From: Streptomyces filipinensis
GTDB lineage: Bacteria > Actinomycetota > Actinomycetes > Streptomycetales > Streptomycetaceae
Direction: 5' to 3'
Length of the DNA: 64,000 nucleotides
NCBI RefSeq assembly: GCF_014649495.1
Contig: NZ_BMTD01000010.1
Location: 261,067 to 325,066 of the forward strand
A program made the translations under genes and the position numbers. Positions 25,337 to 33,413 of the stretch are shown here, in pieces (positions within the stretch are counted from its first letter, which is position 1; every line of letters starts with the position of its first letter). The notes under the pieces are model-generated. The model had not been told where the DNA came from and searched no databases. It was given only the letters and a program-made list of their open reading frames with translations.

Positions 25337-26221
25337 TCAGATCCGGTCGGCCGCGATCAGCAGGTACTGGAAACTGCCGTTGCGGTAGGCGTCGAGGAAC
25401 GTGTCCTCGATGCCCGTGACCAGGTGGTCGGCCTGCTTGCGCAGTTCCCAGTAGGGGATCGCGGCCTCGGTCAGATCCTCGACGTGGGCCGGCACCAGAC
25501 GGTTGCGGGCCATCGCCTTGAAGTACTCCGAGCGCGGGTGGATGTCGCAGATGTAGTGGGCGTTGATCAGGGACACCTCGCGCGAGGCCCGGCCGTAGGT
25601 GTCGTTGTAGCAGCCGGTGATCGTCACATAGCGTCCGCCCCGGCGCAGCAGCCGGGCGTGCTCGGCGAACAGCAGGTCCAGCTCGACGTACATGGTGGAC
25701 TCGTTGTTCCACGACGCGGCGTACGCGCCCGACGCGAAGCCGGTGTCGAGCATGTTGCGGTGGTGGTAGCGCACCTTGTCGTCGACCTGCCGCCGGCGGG
25801 CCGTCTCGTTGGCGAAGTCGGCCTGCTTGGCGGAGATGGTGACCCCGTCGGCGTGGCAGCCGTGGCGCAGGTTCGCCACGATGCTGCCGCCGCCCCGGCC
25901 GCAGCCGGCGTCGAAGACCCGGTCGGCGGGCGTGAGCGGGCCGAGGTGGCCCGCCAGCAGCTCGGCCTGGGCGTGCTCCAGCCGGTGCAGTTCCGTGGTG
26001 ATCCGCGCCTTGCGCAGATCGGGATCGGGCTCGTCGAGCACCGTCCAGTCGGCGTCCCCGATGCCGTAATGGTGGTGGTACAGGTCGTCGATCTTTCCGA
26101 GTTCGAGGTTGACCGGGTTCTCCTCGGCGTTCCAGTAGTCCGCGACGCGGTTCTGGTACGTGGACTGGGTCGGCACCGGTGCCGGCGTGCTGGTCTTCCG
26201 GGCGACAGGGGCGGTGGTCAA
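25337..26221 (-). CDS. Geranyl diphosphate 2-C-methyltransferase (2-MIB pathway)
   Basis: A 294-residue SAM-dependent methyltransferase that transfers a methyl to C2 of geranyl diphosphate, giving 2-methyl-GPP for 2-methylisoborneol. The SAM site is VFDAGCGRGGGS (residues 102-113). The distinctive family stretches YQNRVADYWNAEENPVNLEL and LYHHHYGIGD are present. The start is a TTG with GAGGAG 6 nt upstream. It is the last gene of the three-gene minus-strand operon, 52 bp after the cyclase gene. Identity is supported jointly by the sequence and the neighbouring 2-MIB synthase and EshA-type shell gene. Confidence 0.93.
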   Translation of the reverse strand: MTTAPVARKTSTPAPVPTQSTYQNRVADYWNAEENPVNLELGKIDDLYHHHYGIGDADWTVLDEPDPDLRKARITTELHRLEHAQAELLAGHLGPLTPADRVFDAGCGRGGGSIVANLRHGCHADGVTISAKQADFANETARRRQVDDKVRYHHRNMLDTGFASGAYAASWNNESTMYVELDLLFAEHARLLRRGGRYVTITGCYNDTYGRASREVSLINAHYICDIHPRSEYFKAMARNRLVPAHVEDLTEAAIPYWELRKQADHLVTGIEDTFLDAYRNGSFQYLLIAADRI

Positions 26222-26273
26222 CAGTTGCTCCTCGAAGTGGTGCTGATGGTGTTTCAGGTGAGCTGTGGATCTG

Positions 26274-27326
26274 CTACCAGTAGTCGGGCAGGTGGTAGCG
26301 GTGGGTGTTGGTGGCGTGCCACTCGTGGTTGCCCGAGACCCAGGCGGCCAGGCCCTCGGCGTAGCGCGCGATCACGGGTGAGGTGGCCGACAGGGCGGCG
26401 GACTCCTCCTCGAAGGCCTCCATGATCCCGTTGTGGATCTCCACGGACTTCAGATAGGCGGCCTTCAGCCCACGGCGGTCGTTGGCCGCGACCACCTGGG
26501 GCAGGTTGAGGTGGTCCGGATCGCTCGCCAGCTCCTTGGTGAACGAGTACAGGTCGTTCACGATCGTGGTCGCGTTGCAGGCGAGGGCGGTGATCCGCTG
26601 GATCTCCGGGCGGGCGTAGACCGGCTCGGGCAGTTCGTAGCCGTCCACGGCGTCGACGAGCGACAGACAGGGGCGGAAGTTGTTGAACTGCCGCATCACC
26701 AGGTACTCCCAGACCCGCGGTGTGTACCGGGTCTCCATCCAGGCGGCCTCGGCCAGATAGCCCATGTGCAGCCGGGCCATGTCGTGCACGAACCGGCCGG
26801 TCTGGCTGGGCGTGGCGAAGGTCGCGTAGTCCGCCAGGGCGAAGTGGTAGGAGCGCAGCGGCCCGTCGGCCTGGATGCCGTCCCGCCACTCCGCCTCCAG
26901 CTCCGGGATGCCGTGGTAGGGGTCGAGCGCCGACTGGGCGATGATCAGCGGCCCGCCGAGGCCCCGCCGTGATCCGCCCCGACCCTCGTCCTCCTCGCAG
27001 TAGCAGGAGTCCACGATGTTCTCGGCGAGCAGCAGCTTCCCGGCGGCGGTGAGGCGGTCGAGGTCGAGGCCGCCCGGATGCTGCAGGACGACGGCCCGGC
27101 CGAACTGGAAGCCGGAGAAGTCCCCCTTCCAGGCCTCGGGGAACAGGTCCAGCTCGCGGGCCCAGGCCTCCAGCCTGCGGTCGACCTCGGCCGCCTTCTC
27201 CGGGTCGGCGGGTACCGCCGGCCGGTAGCGGAGTCCGGGGACGGCTCCGGTGCGCCGGGCCGGGCGCAGGCTCTGGGCGATGTTCGGCGGCCCGGGCAGC
27301 GCGTAGGAGTGGGTGGATGTGCTCAT
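26274..27326 (-). CDS. 2-Methylisoborneol synthase (terpene cyclase)
   Basis: A 350-residue class I terpene cyclase that converts 2-methyl-GPP to the earthy odorant 2-MIB. The NSE metal motif is intact (NDLYSFTKE, 257-265). The acidic motif reads VDSCYCEED (105-113), whereas the S. coelicolor enzyme as I remember it has DDCYCED, so the second Asp is Ser here. VWEYLVMRQFNNFRPC is strongly diagnostic. The N-terminal tail before the cyclase fold is only ~30 residues (LPGPPNIAQSLRPARRTGAV), far shorter than the ~100-residue Pro-rich tail of the S. coelicolor protein. That disordered tail is the region linked to loading into the encapsulin shell. ATG follows GGAG by 7 nt. Confidence 0.95.
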   Translation of the reverse strand: MSTSTHSYALPGPPNIAQSLRPARRTGAVPGLRYRPAVPADPEKAAEVDRRLEAWARELDLFPEAWKGDFSGFQFGRAVVLQHPGGLDLDRLTAAGKLLLAENIVDSCYCEEDEGRGGSRRGLGGPLIIAQSALDPYHGIPELEAEWRDGIQADGPLRSYHFALADYATFATPSQTGRFVHDMARLHMGYLAEAAWMETRYTPRVWEYLVMRQFNNFRPCLSLVDAVDGYELPEPVYARPEIQRITALACNATTIVNDLYSFTKELASDPDHLNLPQVVAANDRRGLKAAYLKSVEIHNGIMEAFEEESAALSATSPVIARYAEGLAAWVSGNHEWHATNTHRYHLPDYW

Positions 27327-27345
27327 GACTGTGCTCCAGGCCGTG

Positions 27346-28788
27346 TCAGTCGGCGGTCCGGCCGAGCTGGACGTTCTCCAGGATCCCCGCCGCGTCGGGG
27401 ACCAGAATCGCCAGCGAGTAGTAGGCGGTGACCAGGTAGTTGATGACGGCCTGCTCGTTGACGCCCATGAAGCGGACGTTCAGGCCCGGCTGGAACTCCT
27501 CCGGGATGCCGGTCTGGTAGAGGCCGATGACACCCTGGTCCGCCTCACCGGTGCGCAGCGCGATGATGCTGGTGGTGTGGTTCTCACTGATCGGGATCTT
27601 GCTGCACGGGTAGATCGGGACCCCGCGCCAGGCCGGCACCTCGTGCCCGTCGACGCTCGCCGTGCCGGGCACCAGACCCCGTCGGTTGCACTGCCGGAAG
27701 AAGGCCGCGATCGCCTTGGGGTGGGCCAGGAACACCTTGGTCTTGCGGCGCATGGACAGCAGCTCGTCCATGTCGTCGGGCGTCGGCGGGCCGGTGAAGG
27801 TGCTGATCCGCTGCCCGTAGTCGATGTTGTGCAGCAGCCCGAACTCCCGGTTGTTGACCAGTTCCCACTCCTGGCGCTCGCGGATCTCCTCGACCGTGAG
27901 GCGCAGCTGCTGCTGGGTCTGGTCCATCGGGTGGTTGTAGAGGTCCGCGACCCTGGTGTGCACCCGCAGCACGGTCTGGGTGAGCGACAGCTCGTACTCG
28001 CGCGGGGCGAGCTCGTAGTCCACGAAGCCGCCGGCCAGTGTCTCCTCGCCGACGTGGCCGGCCTGCACCGGAACCTCGGCCTCGCCCTTGCGGTTCATCG
28101 GCAGCTGCTGCCGGTCCACATACGCCTGGAGATGGGCGCCCAGTGACGGCACGCGCTCCATGACCTCCTCGACGACGGCCCAGGGCAGCGCCAGCACCAC
28201 GCCCGCGGTCTCCGCCCGGACCGAGGTGAGCCACAGAGGGTCGGACTGCCCGACCGCCTCGTCGCCCATCTGGTCGCCGTCGGTGACGACCCCGACGATC
28301 TCCTCCTCGCCGTACTTGCCCGCCGCGTACCGGGTGAACCTGCCGTGCACCACGAGGTACGCCTCGGTGACCGGCTGTCCGGCCTCGAACAGCACCTGTC
28401 CCGCGCGCACCTCGCGGGCCTGGAAACGGCCGGCGACCTCGGTCAGCACCTCCAGGTCGTCGTAGCCGCGCAGGATGGGCAGTTCGGTGAGCGTGTGCGG
28501 GATGACCCGGATGTCGTCCCCGCCGTTGTGCTCGAAGCTCACCCGGCCGCGCCCCGTGCGCAGTTGGAGGCGCCGGTTGACCCGGTAGGTGCCGCCCTTG
28601 ACGTCCACCCACGGCAGTGTCTTCAGCAGCCATCGGGAGGTGATGGCCTGCATCTGCGGTTCGGACTTGGTGGTCGTGGCGAGCTGGCGTGCCGCCCGGG
28701 TGCTCAGGCTGGTGAGCTGCCGGTCGGCGGTCGGATCGGGTTCAGGCTCGTCTACGGCGGAGCCGACGACGCTGTCCGGTGTGGACAC
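27346..28788 (-). CDS. eshA: EshA-type family 2B encapsulin shell protein with cNMP-binding domain
   Basis: A 480-residue protein with an HK97-like encapsulin core interrupted by a CRP-like cyclic-nucleotide-binding domain at about residues 100-222 (LTELPILRGYDDLEVL; VRAGQVLFEAGQPVTEAYLV; GDQMGDEAVG). The core continues with GGFVDYELAPREYELSLTQT and ends NVQLGRTAD. EshA-like proteins beside 2-MIB synthases have been recognised as family 2B encapsulins that enclose the cyclase. GTG 28788 has GGAGGG 3 nt upstream; the frame is open further, but that sequence is not shell-like. It is the first gene of the operon, 19 bp before the cyclase gene. Confidence 0.93.
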   Translation of the reverse strand: MSTPDSVVGSAVDEPEPDPTADRQLTSLSTRAARQLATTTKSEPQMQAITSRWLLKTLPWVDVKGGTYRVNRRLQLRTGRGRVSFEHNGGDDIRVIPHTLTELPILRGYDDLEVLTEVAGRFQAREVRAGQVLFEAGQPVTEAYLVVHGRFTRYAAGKYGEEEIVGVVTDGDQMGDEAVGQSDPLWLTSVRAETAGVVLALPWAVVEEVMERVPSLGAHLQAYVDRQQLPMNRKGEAEVPVQAGHVGEETLAGGFVDYELAPREYELSLTQTVLRVHTRVADLYNHPMDQTQQQLRLTVEEIRERQEWELVNNREFGLLHNIDYGQRISTFTGPPTPDDMDELLSMRRKTKVFLAHPKAIAAFFRQCNRRGLVPGTASVDGHEVPAWRGVPIYPCSKIPISENHTTSIIALRTGEADQGVIGLYQTGIPEEFQPGLNVRFMGVNEQAVINYLVTAYYSLAILVPDAAGILENVQLGRTAD

Positions 28789-28893
28789 ATTCCCTCCAGC
28801 GGAGAGGTGAACAAGGGGGTGTGAAGAGGCGGTGGTGCGCGAGGTGCGAGTGCGCAGGCACAAGCCAAACAGCCGTGGTGATCTCCGGGATAC

Positions 28894-28957
28894 GGCGCAA
28901 AGGGGGCGGTTGCATGACTTGGTTGCGTAAACCGGCTGTCCGGGGCGAAAGGGGGCG
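28894..28957. promoter_or_regulatory. Direct repeats upstream of the 2-MIB operon
   Basis: In the 219-bp gap before eshA, AAAGGGGGCG occurs at 28899-28908 and 28948-28957 (49 bp apart) inside longer similar flanks. GGTTGC occurs at 28908-28913 and 28921-28926. They lie 106-169 bp before the eshA start, where activator or repressor sites would be expected. No regulator is assigned. Confidence 0.4.
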
Positions 28958-29007
28958 CGCTTCTTGATCACGCGCTGGTGGTCCCGCCTGTGCCCGGGCG
29001 GCCGGGG

Positions 29008-30030
29008 TCAGGAACGGTCGTGCACCAGTACCGCGGCTCCGTCGAAGCGTCCGGCCTTCAGGTCCCGCAGGGCTCTGGGCGCCTCGGAGAGCGGATACGG
29101 GTGCGTCGTCGCGCGGACGCCGTACCGGGCGGCCAGCACGAGGAACTCCCGCCCGTCCGCACGGGTGTTGGAGGTGACGCTGCGCAGCTCCTTCTCGTAG
29201 AACAGCTCGGTCTCGTAGTGCAGGGCCGGCACGTCGCTCAGGTGGATGCCGGCGAGCGCCAGCACGCCGCCGCGGTCGAGGGCGCGCAGTGCGACCGGGA
29301 CGAGCTCGCCGGCCGGGGCGAACAGGATCGCGGCGTCCAGCGGCTCGGGCGGGGGCTCGCGCAGGTCCCGCGCGGAGGCCGCGCCCAGCTCCAGGGCCAG
29401 CCGGCGGGCGGCCGGCTCCCGGGTGATCACATGCACCGTGGCGCCCTCGGCGAGCGCGATCTGCGCACACAGGTGCGCGCTCCCGCCGAAGCCGTACAGG
29501 CCGAGCCGTCCGCCCTTGGGCAGCCCGGTCCGGCGCAGCGCACGGAACCCGATGATCCCGGCGCACAGCAACGGTGCCACCGCCACGTCGTCCAAGGCGC
29601 CGGGCAGCCGGTAGGCGAAGCCGGCCGGCACGGTGGCGTACTCGGCGTAGCCGCCGTCGGCGTCCCACCCGGTGTACTCCGAGCTCGGGCACAGGTTCTC
29701 GGCGCCCCGGGCGCAGTACGCGCACCGCCCGTCGGTCCGGCGCAGCCACGCCATGCCCACCCGGTCGCCCACGGCGAAGTCACCGGCCCCGGGTCCGGCG
29801 CGCGCCACCACGCCGACGACCTCGTGTCCCGGCGTCACTCCCGCCCGGTGCACGGGCAGGTCACCCTCGGTGACATGCAGATCGGTCCGGCACACCCCGC
29901 AGGCGCGCACCCGCACCAGCAGCTCGTCCGCGCCGGGCAGCGGCACGGGGCGCTCCACGAGCCGCAGCGGGTCACCCTCGACGGGCCCGGGCCGCACGAC
30001 GGACCAGGCCCGCATCGTCGGCGTCGTCAT
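29008..30030 (-). CDS. Zinc-dependent alcohol dehydrogenase
   Basis: A 340-residue medium-chain dehydrogenase. The catalytic zinc site shows in CGVCRTDLHVTEGDLP and GHEVVG, and structural zinc cysteines in RCAYCARGAENLC. The Rossmann region is LGLYGFGGSAHLCAQIALAE, matching the AdhA-like branch in which GFGGSA replaces the more common GxGGLG. It should oxidise alcohols or reduce aldehydes. ATG 30030 sits after GGCGGA. It precedes the 2-MIB operon on the same strand, but a 219-bp gap with repeats argues for separate transcription. Confidence 0.92.
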   Translation of the reverse strand: MTTPTMRAWSVVRPGPVEGDPLRLVERPVPLPGADELLVRVRACGVCRTDLHVTEGDLPVHRAGVTPGHEVVGVVARAGPGAGDFAVGDRVGMAWLRRTDGRCAYCARGAENLCPSSEYTGWDADGGYAEYATVPAGFAYRLPGALDDVAVAPLLCAGIIGFRALRRTGLPKGGRLGLYGFGGSAHLCAQIALAEGATVHVITREPAARRLALELGAASARDLREPPPEPLDAAILFAPAGELVPVALRALDRGGVLALAGIHLSDVPALHYETELFYEKELRSVTSNTRADGREFLVLAARYGVRATTHPYPLSEAPRALRDLKAGRFDGAAVLVHDRS

Positions 30031-30079
30031 CACGTCCGCCCTTCCGAAGCAGCGGGCCCCTTCCCCAGTGTCCGGCAGC

Positions 30080-30120
30080 CCCGCGTTCGGCGCGCGGGCC
30101 GAACGCGGGCTGGCTAGCGT
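30080..30120. promoter_or_regulatory. 12-bp-arm palindrome over the promoter of the two-domain VOC gene
   Basis: CCCGCGTTCGGC (30080-30091) and GCCGAACGCGGG (30098-30109) are perfect inverted repeats with a 6-bp spacer. A -10-like TAGCGT follows at 30115-30120, so the dyad covers the -35 region of the + strand gene at 30159. It lies between divergent genes and may control both. No regulator gene is next to it. Confidence 0.6.
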
Positions 30121-30158
30121 GAGCACGGGGGCAGCACAACACCAGGAGGGCCGCGAGC

Positions 30159-30953
30159 ATGGCCGTGCAACCCGAGGGAACGCCCTGTTGGGCCGATGCG
30201 ATGTTCAGCGACGTCGAGGGGGCCAAGCGGTTCTACGCCGACGTCCTCGGCTGGACCTTCGGCGAGTCGTCGTCGGAGTACGGCAACTACACGCAGGCCT
30301 ACGCGGACGGCAAGGCGGTGGCCGCCGTGGTCCCGCCGATGCCCGGCCAGGAGGGCCAGTCCCAGTGGTGCCTGTACTTCGCCTCGCCGGACGCCGCCGC
30401 CACCGCGGAGAAGATCCGCTCGAACGGCGGCGAGGTGCTCATGGAGCCGATGCAGGTCGGCACCTTCGGCACGATGTGCCTGGCCCGTGAGCCCAGCGGA
30501 GCCGTGTTCGGTGTCTGGCAGGGCGGTACCCACGAGGGTTTCGAGGCGACCGCGACCCCGGGCGCCTACTGCTGGGCCGAGGTCTTCACCCGTGAGCCCG
30601 AGAAGGCCGACACCTTCTTCTCCGCCCTCTTCCCGTACCGGATGAAGCAGATCCAGGACCAGGCCGTCGACTTCCGGATGTTCGACGTGGGCGAGGACAC
30701 CGTCCTCGGCCGGATGCGGATGACCGACGACTTCCCGCCCGAGGTGCCGTCCTACATCAATGTCTACTTCACCGTCGACGACTGCGACGAGGCCGTGGCG
30801 CGCGCCACCAAGCTCGGCGGTGTCCTCCGCTTCGGGCCGATGAGCAGTCCCTTCGGCCGGTTCGCCGCCCTCAGCGATCCGCAGGGCGCGAACTTCTCCG
30901 TGATCGACATCGCGACCACGGAAGGGGAGATGCCGGAGGTCACGGAGGTCTGA
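30159..30953 (+). CDS. Two-domain VOC/glyoxalase family protein
   Basis: A 264-residue protein made of two VOC modules: residues ~8-120 (CWADAMFSDVEGAKRFYADV, ending LAREPSGAVFGVWQ) and ~135-255 (YCWAEVFTREPEKADTFFSA, ending LSDPQGANFSVID). This duplicated form is common in actinobacteria and is often annotated as a glyoxalase or hydroxylase; the activity is unproven. CAGGAGGG precedes the ATG. It has its own promoter, whose -35 region lies inside a long perfect palindrome, suggesting tight, ligand-dependent control. Confidence 0.9.
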   Translation: MAVQPEGTPCWADAMFSDVEGAKRFYADVLGWTFGESSSEYGNYTQAYADGKAVAAVVPPMPGQEGQSQWCLYFASPDAAATAEKIRSNGGEVLMEPMQVGTFGTMCLAREPSGAVFGVWQGGTHEGFEATATPGAYCWAEVFTREPEKADTFFSALFPYRMKQIQDQAVDFRMFDVGEDTVLGRMRMTDDFPPEVPSYINVYFTVDDCDEAVARATKLGGVLRFGPMSSPFGRFAALSDPQGANFSVIDIATTEGEMPEVTEV

Positions 30954-31012
30954 CCGGCTCCCGCAGCAGGCTGCCCGCGGCACGAGGAGCACGGCCGGCC
31001 GTTCGGCCATGG

Positions 31013-31018
31013 CATGAT
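31013..31018 (+). promoter_or_regulatory. Leaderless -10 box of the RNase HI gene
   Basis: CATGAT is followed by 7 nt and ATG 31026. This favours ATG 31026 over the in-frame ATG 31014, which lies inside the box. Confidence 0.4.
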
Positions 31019-31025
31019 CGGGCAC

Positions 31026-31706
31026 ATGCGTGAACGTGTGGTGGCCGCGTGCGACGGGGCTTCGAAGGGAAACCCCGGACCGGCCGGATGGGCATGGGTG
31101 ATCTCCGACGACGAGCGGACCGCGGTCCGCTGGGAGGCGGGCCCGCTCGGCCGGGCAACCAACAACGTCGCCGAACTCACCGCCCTGGAGCGGCTGCTCG
31201 CGGCCGTCGAGCCGGACGTGCCGCTGGAGATCCGCATGGACTCCCAGTACGCGATGAAGGCCGTCACCACCTGGCTGCCCGGCTGGAAGCGCAACGGCTG
31301 GAAGACCGCGGCCGGCAAGCCGGTCGCCAACCAGGAGCTCGTCGTCCGCATCGACGCGCTGCTGGACGGCCGGGCGGTCGAGTTCCGCTACGTCCCGGCC
31401 CACCAGGTCGACGGCGATCCGCTGAACGACTTCGCCGACCGCGCCGCGAGCCAGGCCGCCACCGTCCAGGAGGCGGCCGGCAGCGCGCTCGGCTCTCCCG
31501 AGCCGCCGCCGTCGCCCGACACCCCGAAGGCGGCGGCCCCGCGCAAGAAGGCGCCCCGCCGCGCCGGCGGCGGAGCGTCCTCCCGTACGATCAAGGCGAA
31601 GTTCTCCGGCCGCTGCCTGTGCGGCCGCGCCTACGCGGCCGGCGAGTCCATCGCCAAGAACGCGCAGGGCTGGGGTCACCCGGAGTGCCGTACCGCCGAG
31701 GCCTGA
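31026..31706 (+). CDS. rnhA: Ribonuclease HI with C-terminal zinc-binding-like extension
   Basis: A 226-residue RNase H that cuts RNA in RNA/DNA hybrids. Catalytic residues are in place: D10 (ACDGASKGNPGPAG), E50 (NNVAELTALE), D72 (IRMDSQYA) and D138 (NDFADRAA), with H126 in the VPAHQVDGD loop. Residues ~145-190 are a Pro/Lys/Arg-rich linker. The last ~35 residues (FSGRCLCGRAYAAGESIAKN, then GWGHPEC) form a CxC...HxxC arrangement that looks like a small metal-binding module, an addition not present in E. coli RNase HI. It probably strengthens nucleic-acid binding. It stands alone, apparently leaderless. Confidence 0.9.
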   Translation: MRERVVAACDGASKGNPGPAGWAWVISDDERTAVRWEAGPLGRATNNVAELTALERLLAAVEPDVPLEIRMDSQYAMKAVTTWLPGWKRNGWKTAAGKPVANQELVVRIDALLDGRAVEFRYVPAHQVDGDPLNDFADRAASQAATVQEAAGSALGSPEPPPSPDTPKAAAPRKKAPRRAGGGASSRTIKAKFSGRCLCGRAYAAGESIAKNAQGWGHPECRTAEA

Positions 31707-31710
31707 TCAG

Positions 31711-31723
31711 CCGTCTTCGACGG
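31711..31723. terminator. Short hairpin between RNase HI and tyrosinase genes
   Basis: CCGTC-TTC-GACGG gives a 5-bp stem with a 3-nt loop just after the RNase HI stop, in the 49-bp convergent gap. Several CCGTC/GACGG-like words follow, so longer alternative pairings are possible. Confidence 0.3.
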
Positions 31724-31755
31724 TCGTCGGCCGTCGTGGGCCGTCTGCGGCGGTC

Positions 31756-32577
31756 TCAGCTGTCGAAGGTGTAGAACTTCGTGTGGTCCAGCAGATCCGC
31801 CGGGCGCACGTCGTTCCACGGCTTCATCGTCTCGTTCAGGTCCACGACGTCCGGCGTGCCGCCGCCCGGCACGTACGACGCGCCGGGATGCCGCCGCTGC
31901 CACTCCGCCCACAGCTTGTCGACGAAGGCGTGGTGCAGCCAGAACACCGGGTCGTTGGGGGAGACCCCGGTGGCCATCTGGCCGCCGACCCAGACGTGGA
32001 CCCGGTTGTGCAGATTGACCCCGCGCCACCCCTCCAGGTTGTTGCGGAAGCCGTCCGAGGCACTGTTGTACGGCGCCATGTCGTACGTCGCTATGGACAG
32101 CACCGACTCCACCTCCGCGGGCGTCGGCAGCTCGCGCACGGCCGTGCCGAGCGAGCGGCGCAGGAAGGTACGGCCGTCGACGCGTATGTTCATCGGCCAG
32201 TTGCCGGCCGACGCGGCGAACGGGCCGTCCATCACCCGGCCGTCCGTGCTGCGCCCGGTGCCGCCCAGGAAGTCCGGCCCCCACAGCGCGGCACGCACCG
32301 TGCGGTCGGTGCTCCAGTCCCAGTAGGGCAGCGCTACCGAGGAGTCCACCGACTGCAGCGCCTGTTCGAAGTCGAGCAGGAATCTGCGGTGCCAGGGCAG
32401 GAAGGACGGGGAGCGGTGGCCGGTCCGCTCACTCGTGTCGGTGTCCGACATGATGAACGCGTTGTGTGTGCGGACGAACTCGTCGTAGCGTCCGTTGCGC
32501 TTGAGTTCGAGGACGGCGTTGACGAACCGGCGCTTCTCGTCGGCGCTCAGGTTGGCCTGGTTCTTGCGTACGGTCAT
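31756..32577 (-). CDS. melC2: Tyrosinase MelC2
   Basis: A 273-residue type-3 copper enzyme that oxidises monophenols and o-diphenols to quinones for melanin. All six copper ligands are visible: H38 (RTHNAF), H54 (TGHRSPSF) and H63 (PWHRRF) for CuA; H190 and H194 (LHNRVHVWVGG) and H216 (WLHHAF) for CuB. Length matches Streptomyces tyrosinases. It has no signal peptide and depends on MelC1, encoded 34 bp upstream, for copper loading and export. Convergent with the RNase HI gene. Confidence 0.97.
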   Translation of the reverse strand: MTVRKNQANLSADEKRRFVNAVLELKRNGRYDEFVRTHNAFIMSDTDTSERTGHRSPSFLPWHRRFLLDFEQALQSVDSSVALPYWDWSTDRTVRAALWGPDFLGGTGRSTDGRVMDGPFAASAGNWPMNIRVDGRTFLRRSLGTAVRELPTPAEVESVLSIATYDMAPYNSASDGFRNNLEGWRGVNLHNRVHVWVGGQMATGVSPNDPVFWLHHAFVDKLWAEWQRRHPGASYVPGGGTPDVVDLNETMKPWNDVRPADLLDHTKFYTFDS

Positions 32578-32611
32578 GGTGCGGGTGCTCCGGAAGTCCT
32601 TGCGGGGGCGG

Positions 32612-32992
32612 TCAGTTGGCGGGGAAGGGCAGCAGCGCGGCGCCCTGCAGCTCGTCCACCGCGGCGCGGGCGGCGGCGCGCGGGGTGCGCACCGGGTCGT
32701 AGTGGCTGACGACGCTGATCCAGGTGCCGTCGACGTTCCGCATCAGGTGCAGCGGCACGCCGTCGATCAGCACCTCGTATCCGCCGCCGTGCTCGTGGTG
32801 GTGGCCGCCTCCGCTCATCGGACGGCCCTGTATCCGGCGGCCCTTGTAGACCTCGTTGAAGGTGTCCGGCATCGGCATGGTGTGGTCGTGCCCCGCGGCC
32901 GAGGCCGCGGGCGCCGCGAGGGCGGTGACGGTGGCCGTCGCGGCGAGGGCTGCCGTCGCGGTGAGCGCGCGGCGCCGGGTGAGGTCGGGCAT
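32612..32992 (-). CDS. melC1: Tyrosinase copper chaperone MelC1
   Basis: A 126-residue chaperone that delivers copper to MelC2 and carries the pair out through the Tat pathway. The N-terminus has a Tat-like signal (DLTRRRALTATAALAAT...APAASAAG). The mature part is His-rich (GHDHTMPMP; GGGHHHEHGGG) and ends with the conserved region YEVLIDGVPLHLMRNVDGTW. ATG 32992 follows AGGAGG. It is the first gene of the melC1-melC2 operon. Confidence 0.95.
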   Translation of the reverse strand: MPDLTRRRALTATAALAATATVTALAAPAASAAGHDHTMPMPDTFNEVYKGRRIQGRPMSGGGHHHEHGGGYEVLIDGVPLHLMRNVDGTWISVVSHYDPVRTPRAAARAAVDELQGAALLPFPAN

Positions 32993-33413
32993 GCGGTCCT
33001 CCTGGAGGGTGTTCCTGTGGTGACGACGCATGCCTATCGGGGGCTCGGTGACGGGAAGAAATCCCCCGGAACCGGTTGGCTGTGATCCGGACAATTGGTT
33101 ACATGTCGTACAGCGTTGAACGAAGATGATCTTGCCGCGCCTGGGTGGTGATCCGCTCCGGAACGGGGAATTCCTTGCCGTGCCGGCCGCGTTTCCGGCG
33201 ATCCTTCTCGCCCGCGGTCCGTCCGAGTGGTCCGGCTCACCACGCCAAACTGACGCGATCGGGCGACGTGGACGCCGCGCCTCTGCGGGGTGACCCGGCC
33301 GCTCCGAGTGGCCGGGTGTCCCGTCCGTGATCGTGCCCGTCTCGTTGCGCCCGCTTCACCCCGCCCTCCCCGCCGCGGCACCGAGCGCTCACGGCACGTG
33401 ACCGGGAATGTTG
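32993..33413. other. Divergent intergenic region, melC operon / MFS gene
   Basis: About 420 bp without a gene, between melC1 (minus) and the MFS exporter operators. The melC promoter should lie here. On the minus strand two GGATCAC words occur 51 bp apart (RC positions near 33087 and 33146) and the sequence around 33090-33130 is AT-richer than its surroundings. No coding sequence or RNA gene was recognised; a very long minus-strand frame through it is low-complexity and not gene-like. Confidence 0.4.

Noticed and set aside
26274..28788. Calling the EshA-like protein a transcription factor because of its CRP-like domain
   Set aside because: There is no helix-turn-helix after the nucleotide domain. 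The remaining sequence matches the encapsulin-type EshA core.
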